A DNA stretch of 64,000 nt from Alphaproteobacteria bacterium (GTDB lineage: Bacteria; Pseudomonadota; Alphaproteobacteria; Caulobacterales; Caulobacteraceae): the NCBI GenBank assembly GCA_025359785.1, contig JANYET010000034.1, positions 35,712-99,711 on the forward strand. The letters run 5' to 3'. Position 1 is the stretch's first letter, and each line of letters starts with the position of its first letter. Both the position numbers and the translations under genes were made by a program. Below the pieces are notes generated by a model. That model had not been told where the DNA came from. It saw only the letters and a list, made by a program, of their open reading frames with translations, and ran no database searches. Below, piece after piece: positions 27,610 through 36,346 of this stretch.

Positions 27610-28788
27610 ATGAGCGACCCCGGAAACGATCTGCGCCCCGTCCGCGACATCCTGGAAACCCTGGTGGGGTTCGACACGACCTCGCGAAACTCCAACCTGG
27701 CCCTGATCGAATGGGTCGAGGCCTATCTGGACGGCCACGGCGTTCCACACCGCCGCGTCGCCAACGCCGACGGGACCAAGTCGAACCTGCTGGCCACCAT
27801 CGGCCCCTGGGTCGAGGGCGGCGCGGTCTTGTCCGGCCACACCGACGTGGTGCCGGTGGACGGCCAACCCTGGACGACGGATCCGTTCAGCATCGTCGAG
27901 AAGGACGGCCGGCTCTATGGCCGCGGAACCTGCGACATGAAGGGGTTCCTGGCCCTGGCCCTGGCCGCCGTGCCCGACGTGCTGGCCGCCCACCCGAGGA
28001 AGCCCGTCCACCTGGCCTTCTCCTACGACGAGGAGACCGGATGCCTCGGCGCGCCGGCGCTGATCGAGGTCATCAACCGCGAACTGCCGAAGCCCGCATT
28101 CGTGGTGGTGGGCGAGCCCACCGACATGGTCGCCGTCAACGGCCACAAGGGCATCGCCACCTTCCACGTCACCGTCACCGGCCGCGAGGCCCACTCCAGC
28201 CAGACCCAACAGGGCGTCTCGGCGGTGATGGAGGCGGTGACCCTGATGGCCTCGCTGAACGCGCTCGCCGCACGGCTGGAGCGCGACGCCGATCCCGCCT
28301 CGCCCTTCACGCCCAAGGGCCCGACGCTGACCATCGGCATGGTCAATGGCGGCACGGCCCACAACATCATCGCCCGCGAGTGCAACTTCGTCTTCGACCT
28401 CAGAACGCCCGCGCACATGGACGCCCAGGTGATCCTCGCCGACTGGTTCGCGCAGGCCCAGGCGATGGACGCCGCCCTGAAGGCCCGCGCGCCGGAGGCC
28501 GGCGTTTCGGTCCACATGCACTCCAACGTCCCCGGCTTCGCCCCGGAACCCGACGGCGCCGCCGAAGCCTTCGCGCGCCGCCTGGCCGGCGACAACGGAC
28601 CGCCGCGCGCCGTGTCCTTCGCCACCGAAGCCGGACAGTTCCAGCGCACCGGCCTCTCCACCGTCCTCTGCGGCCCAGGCTCCATCGAACAGGCCCACCA
28701 GCCCGACGAGTTCGTCGAAATCTCCCAGATGGAACGGGGTCAGGCGTTCATGCGCCGCCTGGTCGAGTGGGCGGCGTCCGCCGATTAG
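27610..28788 (+). CDS. argE: Acetylornithine deacetylase (ArgE), M20 family
   Basis: 392 aa. M20 metallopeptidase signatures are VLSGHTDVVPVDGQPW (metal His-x-Asp), RLYGRGTCDMKGFLAL (bridging Asp), SYDEETGCLGA (catalytic Glu pair) and VVVGEPTDM. A dimerisation domain (about 180-290) is inserted, and the last metal His is in IEQAHQPDEFVE. The pattern matches ArgE, which releases ornithine from N-acetylornithine in arginine synthesis. It is divergent from the MFS gene. Confidence 0.92.
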   Translation: MSDPGNDLRPVRDILETLVGFDTTSRNSNLALIEWVEAYLDGHGVPHRRVANADGTKSNLLATIGPWVEGGAVLSGHTDVVPVDGQPWTTDPFSIVEKDGRLYGRGTCDMKGFLALALAAVPDVLAAHPRKPVHLAFSYDEETGCLGAPALIEVINRELPKPAFVVVGEPTDMVAVNGHKGIATFHVTVTGREAHSSQTQQGVSAVMEAVTLMASLNALAARLERDADPASPFTPKGPTLTIGMVNGGTAHNIIARECNFVFDLRTPAHMDAQVILADWFAQAQAMDAALKARAPEAGVSVHMHSNVPGFAPEPDGAAEAFARRLAGDNGPPRAVSFATEAGQFQRTGLSTVLCGPGSIEQAHQPDEFVEISQMERGQAFMRRLVEWAASAD

Positions 28789-28813
28789 CGCAAGGCGCCG
28801 CCGGCGGCGTTCC

Positions 28814-29143
28814 TCAGGACCTACCCAGCGTGTTGCCACCGTTGAACCGGCCAAACTGCCGCGCTGACAGGAGCGCGATCAGGAACAGGCCAAGTCCCAG
28901 CGCCGTGGCGTCCGGACCGTTCCGCAGCTCGAAGTCGCCGACCCGGCAAACCAGAAGATAGGCGACGGCCAGGTTTGCGTAACCCCAGAGCACATTGACG
29001 CTTGAGGAGGACAGGCCTTGCCCGGGCGGCTTGGCGAAGGGGGTCTGGAACGGCTGGCCCATCATGCCGCTGACGAGGTGCGGAACAGCATTGCCCAGGA
29101 ACGCCCCGCCGAAGACGTAAGCCACCAGATAAAGCCACGGCAT
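28814..29143 (-). CDS. Small integral membrane protein, function unknown
   Basis: 109 aa. Three hydrophobic segments are visible: LYLVAYVFGGAFLGNAVPHL, SVNVLWGYANLAVAYLLVCR and ATALGLGLFLIALLSA. Between the first two is a Pro/Gly-rich loop with GMMGQPFQTPFAKPPG. I do not recognise a named family. It starts 1 bp after the stop of the isochorismatase-fold gene on the same strand, so they are probably cotranscribed. Confidence 0.75.
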   Translation of the reverse strand: MPWLYLVAYVFGGAFLGNAVPHLVSGMMGQPFQTPFAKPPGQGLSSSSVNVLWGYANLAVAYLLVCRVGDFELRNGPDATALGLGLFLIALLSARQFGRFNGGNTLGRS

Positions 29144-29144
29144 G

Positions 29145-29711
29145 TCAGGCGTTCCTTGTCCGCAGGAGGTCGATGATCTCCTGGCTGGTTCCGGTCTCCC
29201 CCAGGCGCGGGAAGACGTGTCCGATGCTGTAGTCGTGCGCCTCGGGGCGCATGTCGGTCATGGCGTCGATCGCCAGGGTGACGTTGAATCCCGCCTCATA
29301 GGCCTGGCGTGCGGTCGCCTCCACGCCCGTCCCGGTGGCGACGCCGAGGACCACGACCTGGGTGACGCCGATGGCCTTCAGCCGCGCCTCGAGATCGGTG
29401 CTGGCAAACGCGCCCCACGTCTGTTTGGTGACGACGATGTCGTCCGGCTGACGGTTCAGCTCCGGAATGAAGTCCGTCCATCCTTCCGGCAATGACCCCA
29501 GGTTCGGCCGCGGATGCTCCGTGCGGCCGGGTGCGCCGCCGTTGACGTTGATCAACACGACGGGCAGGCCCTGAAGGCGGAAGGCCTCGACCAGGGCCCG
29601 CGCGCGATCCACGACATCTGCGATCCGCGCCTTCGGGGCCATGCCGACAATGCCCTGCTGCAGGTCGACGACGAGCAGGGCGATGTTTCGGTCGAGGGTC
29701 GTCAGGGCCAT
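29145..29711 (-). CDS. Isochorismatase-fold hydrolase lacking the catalytic Cys
   Basis: 188 aa. The cysteine-hydrolase fold is clear: ALLVVDLQQGIVG holds Asp16, VVTKQTWGAF holds Lys96, and GVATGTGVEATARQAYEAGF holds the cis-peptide loop. In amidohydrolases of this fold (pyrazinamidase, N-carbamoylsarcosinase) the loop contains a nucleophilic Cys. Here the equivalent residue 129 is Gly. Isochorismatases such as EntB and PhzD also have Gly there and hydrolyse a vinyl ether without the Cys. This protein may be a true isochorismatase-type enzyme or an inactive relative. Confidence 0.88.
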   Translation of the reverse strand: MALTTLDRNIALLVVDLQQGIVGMAPKARIADVVDRARALVEAFRLQGLPVVLINVNGGAPGRTEHPRPNLGSLPEGWTDFIPELNRQPDDIVVTKQTWGAFASTDLEARLKAIGVTQVVVLGVATGTGVEATARQAYEAGFNVTLAIDAMTDMRPEAHDYSIGHVFPRLGETGTSQEIIDLLRTRNA

Positions 29712-29721
29712 GGGGTCTCCC

Positions 29722-30756
29722 TTAGTCGCCGCGTTTCTGGATGAACGCCCGGCGCAGCAGCAGGTCCAGCGGGTTCCAGGTCATGGCGCGGGCGATCTCC
29801 CAGCTGCTGGCGGTCCGCGTCGCCTGCGCCTCGCGGCGGGCCTCCAGCGCGATCCGCACATTCTTGATCCCGGACGCCAGGCCTCTGATCGGCGTCACCA
29901 CTTCGCCGCGCGTGGCGTGGCGGGCGAACAGGACGACGGTCGCCAGGATGTGCAGCGGCAAGGTCAGCCAGAACAACACCGTGGGCGTGTCCTTCACGAA
30001 GACCCAGAACCGGTTGCGCGTGCCGTGGAACACCGCGAAGTCGCTGCGCCGGCCGCCGGTGGAGGCCGAGCCCACGTGGCGGACCACGGCGTCGGGGACC
30101 AGCAGGGTCGGCTCGCCGATCAGCCGCAGGCGGTAGCCCAGGTCCACGTCCTCGCAATAGCAGAACAGCCGCTCGTCGAAGCCGCCTAGCCGCAGGAACA
30201 GCGCACGGTCGATCAGCATCGCCCCGCCACAGGCCGAGAACACCCAGCCCGGTTCCAGCGCCCCGGGGTTCGGGTGGGTATAGCCGCCCCGGAACGGATA
30301 GCCGGCCAGCGCCATCACATCGCCCAGGCCGTCGAGCTTCGTCGGATCCTCTGCCATCAGCTGGCGCGACGTGAAGCAATGCACGTCGGGGTTGGCTTCC
30401 GTCGCCGCCACGAGGCGCGCCAGCCAGTCTGGGTCGGCGTAGGCATCGGGGTTGAGCAGGGCCATCCACCGGCCCGTCGCGGCCTTGGCGCCCTGGTTCA
30501 CGGCGGCGGCGAAGCCCAGGTTCGAGGCGTTCTCGATCAGCCGGATCGCAGGATCGGCCCTCGCGGCGGCCTGCGCCACCCGGTCACTGGATGCGTTGTC
30601 GATCAGCAGGATTTCGCAGTCGCGCCACGTCTGGGCGGCGAGCGCGGCGAGGCATTCCGCCAACGTAGGGCCGCTCTCGTAGACCACCACCACGACGCTG
30701 ACAGCGGGTTCGCGGGGCGCGTGCAAGGGCTTGCCATTCGCCGCGGCGCGCGCCAT
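29722..30756 (-). CDS. Glycosyltransferase family 2, rhamnosyltransferase-like
   Basis: 344 aa from ATG 30756. GT-A features are VSVVVVVYESGPTLAECLAAL, ILLIDNASSD, NLGFAAAVNQGAKAATG and the metal-binding region LLNPDAYADPDWL. ACGGAMLIDRALFLRLGGFDE and CEDVDLGYR (catalytic Glu-Asp) follow. A C-terminal membrane segment (WLTLPLHILATVVLFA) tethers it to the inner membrane. The pattern is that of dTDP-rhamnose-type transferases. Divergent rfbC, whose start is only 32 bp away, makes the dTDP-rhamnose precursor, which supports a role in rhamnose-containing surface glycan assembly. Confidence 0.9.
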   Translation of the reverse strand: MARAAANGKPLHAPREPAVSVVVVVYESGPTLAECLAALAAQTWRDCEILLIDNASSDRVAQAAARADPAIRLIENASNLGFAAAVNQGAKAATGRWMALLNPDAYADPDWLARLVAATEANPDVHCFTSRQLMAEDPTKLDGLGDVMALAGYPFRGGYTHPNPGALEPGWVFSACGGAMLIDRALFLRLGGFDERLFCYCEDVDLGYRLRLIGEPTLLVPDAVVRHVGSASTGGRRSDFAVFHGTRNRFWVFVKDTPTVLFWLTLPLHILATVVLFARHATRGEVVTPIRGLASGIKNVRIALEARREAQATRTASSWEIARAMTWNPLDLLLRRAFIQKRGD

Positions 30757-30788
30757 CCGAAAGCTCACTCCCAACCCGTCGAGCCCAC

Positions 30789-31343
30789 ATGACCAAGATC
30801 ACGCCCCTGGCCCTCGCCGAGGTCCTGCATATCACGCCCAGGCGGCATGGCGATGCGCGAGGCTGGTTCGCCGAGACCTGGAGCCACAAGGCCCTGGCCG
30901 CCGCCGGCGTCGACACCCAGTTCGTGCAGGACAACCAGGCCTTCAACGCGAAAAAGGGCACCGTCCGCGGCCTGCACTTCCAGAAGGCGCCGCACGCCCA
31001 GGGCAAGCTGGTGCGGGTGCTCAAGGGCGCGATCTTCGACGTGGCCGTGGACGTGCGGCCGGGCTCGGCCACCTATGGCCGGTGGGTGGGCGCCACGCTC
31101 ACCGCCGAGACCGGCGAGCAGCTCTGGGTGCCGCGCGGTTTCGCCCACGGCTACATGACGCTGACCGACGACACCGAGCTGTTCTACAAGGTCGACGGCG
31201 ACTACGCGCCAGGGCTCGAAGGCGGCCTGATCTGGAACGACCCCGACATCGGCATCGCCTGGCCCCTGGATGTGGAGCCGGTGCTGTCGGACAAGGACCA
31301 GGTCCTCCCCCGCCTCAAGGACATGCCCAAGGCCGAGTTCTAG
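30789..31343 (+). CDS. rfbC: dTDP-4-dehydrorhamnose 3,5-epimerase
   Basis: 184 aa, full length for RmlC. The cupin-fold signatures are HGDARGWFAETW, FVQDNQAFNAKKGTVRGLHF (catalytic His in RGLHFQ), VDVRPGSATYGRWVG and VPRGFAHGYMTL. It epimerises dTDP-4-dehydro-6-deoxyglucose at C3 and C5 on the way to dTDP-L-rhamnose. No rfbA, rfbB or rfbD is nearby; the divergent GT2 gene is the only visible partner. Confidence 0.95.
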   Translation: MTKITPLALAEVLHITPRRHGDARGWFAETWSHKALAAAGVDTQFVQDNQAFNAKKGTVRGLHFQKAPHAQGKLVRVLKGAIFDVAVDVRPGSATYGRWVGATLTAETGEQLWVPRGFAHGYMTLTDDTELFYKVDGDYAPGLEGGLIWNDPDIGIAWPLDVEPVLSDKDQVLPRLKDMPKAEF

Positions 31344-31367
31344 GACCGATCGCGGCTCTAGATGTCC

Positions 31368-31386
31368 TTCTCCCCCTGCGGGAGAA
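31368..31386. terminator. Hairpin between convergent rfbC and SDR genes
   Basis: TTCTCCC (31368-31374) pairs with GGGAGAA (31380-31386) around a 5-nt loop, between two convergent stop codons. There is no T-run beyond a few bases, so terminator function is an inference from position. Confidence 0.5.
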
Positions 31387-31414
31387 AGAACGCCGACCCG
31401 CCGATAGCGAAGAC

Positions 31415-32197
31415 CTAGAACCTCTGCGCGCCGTCCAGGCGGATCGTCGTGCCGTTCAGGAAATCGTTCTCGACGATGTGCGCCGCCAGGATGGCGTACT
31501 CGTCAGGATCGCCCATGCGCCTGGGGTTCGGCACCATCGGGCCCCAGTGCGCCTGGGCCTGTTCGTCGGTCATGCGGGATGAGTAGGCGTAGGTAAGGAA
31601 TGTGCCCGGCGCGATGGCCATGGCGCGGATCCCCAGCGGCGCCAGGTCGCGCGCGACGGTCAGGGTCATGCCGATGATCCCACCCTTGGCGGCGGAATAG
31701 CCGGCCTGGCCGGGCTGGCCCTCATAGCCGGCGATGGACGCGGTGTTGATCACCACGCCGCGCTGGTTGGAGGCCAGCGGCTCGTTCTTCGCCATGGCCT
31801 CGGCGGCCTGGCTGGTCACGGCGAAGGCGCTGACCAGATAGACGCTGACGCTGTGGGCGAACTGGCTGAGCGGCAGGCGCGCGCCTTCGCGGTTGACCGT
31901 GCGGGCGGGGCCGGTGGCGCCCGGCGCCGGCGGACCGCCGTGGACCACCACCGCGGCGCGCAGCGGGCCGAGGCCGACAGCCGTGGCGACCGCCTCGGCG
32001 ATCGAGGCCTCGTCCATGATGTCGGTGCGCACATAGACGCAGCCGCCGCCGAGCTCCTTGGCCAGCGCCAGGCCACGCTCGTCGTTGACGTCGGCGATGA
32101 CCACCTTGGCGCCCTGCTGGGCAAGCCGGCGCACGGTGGCGCTGCCGAACCCGCCGGCGCCGCCGGTGACGAGGGCTGAAGCGTTGGTAAGATCCAT
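31415..32197 (-). CDS. Short-chain dehydrogenase/reductase (HSD10-like)
   Basis: 260 aa from ATG 32197, which is preceded by AAGGG. The NAD-binding TGGAGGFGSATVRRLAQQGA is at the N-terminus, ADVNDE binds the adenosine ribose, and the catalytic Ser-Tyr-Lys appear as NTASIAGYEGQPGQAGYSAAKGG. The sequence follows the type 10 hydroxyacyl-CoA dehydrogenase group (3-hydroxy-2-methylbutyryl-CoA or short-chain 3-hydroxyacyl-CoA). An acyl-CoA substrate is therefore likely but unproved. It stands alone, convergent with rfbC. Confidence 0.88.
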   Translation of the reverse strand: MDLTNASALVTGGAGGFGSATVRRLAQQGAKVVIADVNDERGLALAKELGGGCVYVRTDIMDEASIAEAVATAVGLGPLRAAVVVHGGPPAPGATGPARTVNREGARLPLSQFAHSVSVYLVSAFAVTSQAAEAMAKNEPLASNQRGVVINTASIAGYEGQPGQAGYSAAKGGIIGMTLTVARDLAPLGIRAMAIAPGTFLTYAYSSRMTDEQAQAHWGPMVPNPRRMGDPDEYAILAAHIVENDFLNGTTIRLDGAQRF

Positions 32198-32257
32198 GGG
32201 GTTTTCCCTTCTCATCTGGCGGCGGGCTGCCGGTCTGGCCGGGGGCCGCGGTCCCCT

Positions 32258-33424
32258 CTAGCGTCGAGTCTGCCCCGTGCCTACCGCGACGCGCCATTCC
32301 GCAAGGACATCGGCGTCCGTCTCGCCGGCCACGCGCGGATCCCGAAGCGCCTCGAACGCCCCGTCATCCAACAGCCGCCCCAGCGCCCACACCGCCGCGC
32401 CCCGCACCAGGGGCGAGGGATCGGCCAGCAACCGCTCCGCCTCGGCCGCCAGGGCCAGGTCGCCCGAATTGCCGATGGCGTAGAGCACGTTCCTCACGAA
32501 CCGCTCGCGGCCGATGCGTTTGACCGGGCTCTTGGCGAACAGGTCGCGGAACGCCGCGTCGTCCAGCCGCGACAGCTCCGCCAGGCTCGGCGCCCGCAAG
32601 GCCTCGCGCGCCCGCAGCTTCTGTTCGGCGGCTATCGCCGCGAACTTGTTCCACGGACAGACCGCCAGGCAGTCGTCGCAGCCGTAGATGCGGTTGCCCA
32701 GGGCCTCGCGGAATTCGGGCGGGACCGGCCCTTTGAGTTCGATGGTCAGGTAGGAGATGCAGCGCCGCGCATCGAGCTGATAGGGCGCGGGAAAGGCCTT
32801 CGTCGGGCAGATGTCCAGGCAGGCATGGCAGGTGCCGCAGGTGGTGGCCTCGGGCGCGTCCGCCGCGAGATCGAGCGTCGTCAGGATCGAGCCCAGGAAC
32901 AGCCAGGAGCCGAACTCGCGGCTGACCAGATTGGTGTGCTTGCCCTGCCAGCCCAGGCCCGCCTGTTCCGCGAGCGGCTTTTCCAGCAGGGGCGCGGTGT
33001 CGACGAACACCTTCAGCGCGCCGCCGAACCGGGCCTGCAGCCAGTGGGCGAGCGCCTTCAGCCGGCCCTTGATCAGGTCATGATAGTCGTCGCCCTGGGC
33101 ATAGACGCTGATCGCGCCCCGCGTCGGCTCGGCCAGAACCGCCAGCGGGTCGTGGTCCGGTCCGTAGTTCACCCCCAGCACGATGGCCGACCGCGCCTCG
33201 GTCCACATAGCGCGCGGGTGCGCCCGGCGCTCGGCCGTGTCGGCGATCCAGTCCAGCTCACCATGCCGCCCGGCCGCGATGAACTCGGCCAGGTGCGCGC
33301 CGGCGGGCCAGGCGTCCGGAATCGGGGTGAAGCGGCAAGCGGAGAAGCCGAGCCGCAAGGCTTCGGCGCGGATCAGGTCTTCGGCCCCATCACCTGCAAT
33401 AGTGTCAGAAGTCGAGATCGTCAT
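32258..33424 (-). CDS. queG: Epoxyqueuosine reductase
   Basis: 388 aa. QueG reduces epoxyqueuosine to queuosine in the tRNA wobble position using cobalamin and two 4Fe-4S clusters. Visible signatures are the N-terminal domain with [13 protein letters not shown] and GRGAI-type [15 protein letters not shown]. The clusters are [12 protein letters not shown] and [11 protein letters not shown]-terminal HEAT-like repeats ([19 protein letters not shown]) complete the protein. Its first 20 bp overlap the end of the GST gene on the same strand, so the two are coupled. Confidence 0.94.
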   Translation of the reverse strand: MTISTSDTIAGDGAEDLIRAEALRLGFSACRFTPIPDAWPAGAHLAEFIAAGRHGELDWIADTAERRAHPRAMWTEARSAIVLGVNYGPDHDPLAVLAEPTRGAISVYAQGDDYHDLIKGRLKALAHWLQARFGGALKVFVDTAPLLEKPLAEQAGLGWQGKHTNLVSREFGSWLFLGSILTTLDLAADAPEATTCGTCHACLDICPTKAFPAPYQLDARRCISYLTIELKGPVPPEFREALGNRIYGCDDCLAVCPWNKFAAIAAEQKLRAREALRAPSLAELSRLDDAAFRDLFAKSPVKRIGRERFVRNVLYAIGNSGDLALAAEAERLLADPSPLVRGAAVWALGRLLDDGAFEALRDPRVAGETDADVLAEWRVAVGTGQTRR

Positions 33425-34097
33425 AGTGCCTGGCGGGCGTCAGGCCCGGCCAGCGGTCGGCCAGCAGCGGCCGGAAACACGGCCGGGATTTCAGCTTCAT
33501 GTACCAGGTCTTCACCGCGGGGAAGTCCGGCCAGGGCATGTCGCCGCAATAGTCGATCACCGACAGGTGCGCCGCCGCCGCGAAATCGGCCAGCGACAGC
33601 CGGCGACCGGCCAGCCACTCGCGTTCCTGCAACAGCTTGTCGATGTAGAACATGTGGGTGCGCAGCCCATCGCGGCCCTGGCGCAGGTTGGCAAGATCCG
33701 GCGCGCCCAGGCCCAGCAGCCGCTTTTCCATCTTTTCGTGCAGGATGTAGCCGCCGGCTTCGTGCTCGAACTTGCGGTCGAACCAGGCCAGCAGGCGCCT
33801 GGCCTCGGCCCGCTCGGCGGCGTCGCGGCCGAGCAGCGGCGGTTCAGGCACGGTCTCTTCCAGGTGGTCGAGGATGGCGCGGGCCTCGCACAGCACCAGA
33901 TGCCGGCCCAGATCGGTGTCGGTCTCCTCCAGCACCGGCACCAGGCCCGACGGGTTGAGCGCCGTCAGCGCCTTTGGCCGCTCCCAGTAGCGGACCTGCA
34001 CCTCGGTGAAGGCCAAGCGCTTTTCGCCCAGCACCAGGCGCACCTGGCGCGAGGCGGGGTCCAGCGGGAAGTGATGCAGAATGCGTTCGAGGCTCAT
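33405..34097 (-). CDS. Glutathione S-transferase family protein
   Basis: 230 aa from ATG 34097. The thioredoxin-like N-terminal domain has [17 protein letters not shown] and the conserved cis-Pro segment [11 protein letters not shown], followed by [12 protein letters not shown]. The all-helical C-terminal domain contains [22 protein letters not shown], the N-capping motif. The family conjugates glutathione or handles electrophiles. Similar GSTs sit next to queG in other alphaproteobacteria, as I recall. The gene overlaps queG by 20 bp. Confidence 0.9.
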   Translation of the reverse strand: MSLERILHHFPLDPASRQVRLVLGEKRLAFTEVQVRYWERPKALTALNPSGLVPVLEETDTDLGRHLVLCEARAILDHLEETVPEPPLLGRDAAERAEARRLLAWFDRKFEHEAGGYILHEKMEKRLLGLGAPDLANLRQGRDGLRTHMFYIDKLLQEREWLAGRRLSLADFAAAAHLSVIDYCGDMPWPDFPAVKTWYMKLKSRPCFRPLLADRWPGLTPARHYDDLDF

Positions 34098-34166
34098 GTC
34101 CAACTAACGCGACGGCGGGACGAATCGTTGACCCAATGGAGCCCGGACCCGTTAAGGCGGCGTTTA

Positions 34167-35123
34167 CTACGAGGCGGCCGCCTTGGATTGCTGGGGATGA
34201 ATCTCGGCGAAGGCCCCGCCGTGCGGCTCGGCCCGGCCCCGCGGATCGGCATGGATGATGATGTCGGCCTGGGGAAAGGCCTCCAGCACGCGCTTTTCCG
34301 CCGCGACGATCACTTCGTGCGCCGCCTCCAGCGTCAGGTGTGGGTCGAGATCGACGTGCATCTGCATGTGGACGAAGGGCCCCGAGGCGCGCGTGCGCAG
34401 CTGATGCACGTCGGTCAGGCGCGGATCCTGGATCAGAAGCTCGATGATCCGGTTGCGCGCTTCGTCCGGCAGTTCGTGATCCATCAGCTGGCCGGAGGCC
34501 TCGCGGAACACACCCACCGCGCCCCAAAGCAGCAAGGCGGCGATCAGCAGGGCCGCCAAGGCGTCCAGCCAGTTCAGGCCCAGCCATGCCGACAGCCCGA
34601 TGCCGATCAGAGCCACCACGTTGGAGGCGAGGTCGAGGGCGTAGTGCATACGGTCGCCGGACACCGCGACGGACGCCGTCTGGCGCAACACGCGCGCCTG
34701 GGCGGTCAGCAGCCCTGCCGTCAGCACGATCGACACCGCCATCACCGCCATCGCCCACCCCTCCTGCCGCAGGGCATGGGGATGCATCAGGTCGACGATC
34801 GCCTCGCGCCCGACCAGCGCGGCGGAGGCGAAAACCAGTCCGGCCTGGACGAGGCTGGCGAAGGCCTCGGCCTTGCCATGGCCGTAGCGGTGCTCCGCGT
34901 CGGGCGGCGCCATGGCGAAGCGCACCGCGTAGAAGGTGGCGAGCGAGGCCACCAGATCGAGGCCGGAATCGGCGGTGGACGCCAGCATCGCCACCGACCC
35001 TGAGCTCAGCCACGCGACGATCTTGATGCTCACCAGCACGCTGGCCATGGCGACCGACAGCATCGTCACCCGCCGCGTCAGCATCGCGGCTTTTTCGGGT
35101 GACAGGCCTTGGGCGGTGTTCAT
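34167..35123 (-). CDS. Cation diffusion facilitator (FieF/CzcD-like)
   Basis: 318 aa. Six membrane helices are followed by a cytosolic ferredoxin-like domain. The metal site in helix 2 is STADSGLDLVAS, and helix 5 has HYALDLASNVVAL, so both positions of the Asp/His tetrad are present. HRYGHGKAEAFASL is the loop signature, and VHMQMHVDLDPHLTLEAAHE belongs to the C-terminal domain. It should export Zn, Fe, Mn or related divalent cations in exchange for protons. ATG 35123 is chosen from the family N-terminus. Confidence 0.92.
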   Translation of the reverse strand: MNTAQGLSPEKAAMLTRRVTMLSVAMASVLVSIKIVAWLSSGSVAMLASTADSGLDLVASLATFYAVRFAMAPPDAEHRYGHGKAEAFASLVQAGLVFASAALVGREAIVDLMHPHALRQEGWAMAVMAVSIVLTAGLLTAQARVLRQTASVAVSGDRMHYALDLASNVVALIGIGLSAWLGLNWLDALAALLIAALLLWGAVGVFREASGQLMDHELPDEARNRIIELLIQDPRLTDVHQLRTRASGPFVHMQMHVDLDPHLTLEAAHEVIVAAEKRVLEAFPQADIIIHADPRGRAEPHGGAFAEIHPQQSKAAAS

Positions 35124-35176
35124 GACGCCGAATCTAGTGCGTGCGCCCACCGAGGCCAGCGCGAACGACTCTCAGC

Positions 35177-36262
35177 TTAGGCCGCCACCCTTGGCATCGG
35201 CCCGACATAGCGCGACGCCGGCCGGATCAGCCTGCCGCCGGCCAACTGTTCGCGGGCATGGGCGATCCAGCCGGCGACGCGGCCGGTGGCGAAGACGCAG
35301 GTGAAGGCCGAGGGCGGGAAGGCCAGGGCCTCGAGCAGCAGCGCGGTGTAGAACTCGACATTGGTCTGCAGCGACCGGTCGGGCTTGCGAGCCTTCAGGA
35401 TCGCCAGCACCGAGCTTTCCACCGCCTCGGCGAAGGCGAGGCGGCCCGGCAGGGCGCCGGAGCCCTCGGTCAGCTTGCGGACGGCGGCCTTCAGGGCGTC
35501 GGCGCGCGGGTCGCGGACCCGGTAGACCCGGTGGCCGAAGCCCATCAGCCGGTCGCCGCGGGCGAGCGCCGCCTCGATCCAGGCCCGGGCGTTCTCGGGT
35601 CGGCCAATGTCGTCCAGCATGTCGATGATCGGGCCTGGCGCGCCACCGTGCAGCGGGCCCTTCAGCGCGCTGATCCCGCCCAGGACGGCGGAGGTCAGGC
35701 CCGCGCGGGTCGAGGCGATCACCCGGGCGGCGAAGGTCGAGGCGTTGAGCCCATGGTCGCTGACCGTCACCAGATAGGTGTCCAGCGCGGCAACCTCGCC
35801 CGGCGTGGCGGCCTTGCCGCGCAGCATCCGAAGCATGTCCGCCGCGTGGCTGAGCGCCGGGTCGGGCCGCACCGGCGCTTCGCCGGCCTGGGCGCGGACC
35901 ATGGCGGCGGTGAACACCGCCGGCGCGGCGGTCAGGCGCAGCGCGACGGCCAGGTCGTCGCCGTCGGCCAGGCGGGCGGTCAGCGCGCGCATCCCCTCGA
36001 TAGGCGAGCGGTCCAGCAGGCCAGTGTCCAGCGCCGAGACCTCGGCGAACACCGCGACCCGCGCTGCGCCCAGCGCCGGGGCCAGATCCGCCGGCAGGTC
36101 GTCGAAAAAGCCATCCCACAGCAGGCGCGTGACGGCTTCGTAGGTCGCCCGTCCCGCCAGCTCGTCGAGAGAATGGCCGCGGATGATCAACACCCCGGCC
36201 TGGCCATCGACCTCCGACAGCACGGTCTCCGCGGCGACGACGCCTTCCAATCCATCCGACAT
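35177..36262 (-). CDS. Citrate synthase/methylcitrate synthase family protein
   Basis: 361 aa, shorter than GltA and close to the compact CitA-like citrate synthases. Catalytic His residues are present in LKGPLHGGAPG and MGFGHRVYRVRDPRA. The usual catalytic Asp (NVDF) is Glu here, in LQTNVEFYTALLLEAL, which may be a subfamily trait. It condenses oxaloacetate or a relative with an acyl-CoA. AAGGA precedes two adjacent ATGs (36265 and 36262). It is divergent from an HTH-fused paralogue with operator-like repeats between them. Confidence 0.88.
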   Translation of the reverse strand: MSDGLEGVVAAETVLSEVDGQAGVLIIRGHSLDELAGRATYEAVTRLLWDGFFDDLPADLAPALGAARVAVFAEVSALDTGLLDRSPIEGMRALTARLADGDDLAVALRLTAAPAVFTAAMVRAQAGEAPVRPDPALSHAADMLRMLRGKAATPGEVAALDTYLVTVSDHGLNASTFAARVIASTRAGLTSAVLGGISALKGPLHGGAPGPIIDMLDDIGRPENARAWIEAALARGDRLMGFGHRVYRVRDPRADALKAAVRKLTEGSGALPGRLAFAEAVESSVLAILKARKPDRSLQTNVEFYTALLLEALAFPPSAFTCVFATGRVAGWIAHAREQLAGGRLIRPASRYVGPMPRVAA

Positions 36263-36320
36263 CATCTGTCCTTTCAAATCCCACTTGCAGGCCGTGAGAA
36301 ATGCCTTCAACCTCTCATCG

Positions 36321-36344
36321 TCAATCTTGATCAACATAATCAAT
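36321..36344. promoter_or_regulatory. Candidate operator between divergent citrate synthase genes
   Basis: In the 84-bp intergenic region TCAAY occurs three times with helical spacing: TCAAT at 36321, TCAAC at 36331 and TCAAT at 36340. TTGATCAA (36327-36334) is a perfect palindrome. The block lies just before the start of the HTH-citrate synthase, inside an AT-rich patch of otherwise GC-rich DNA. Binding by the HTH protein itself is a guess from position. Confidence 0.45.
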
Positions 36345-36346
36345 AT

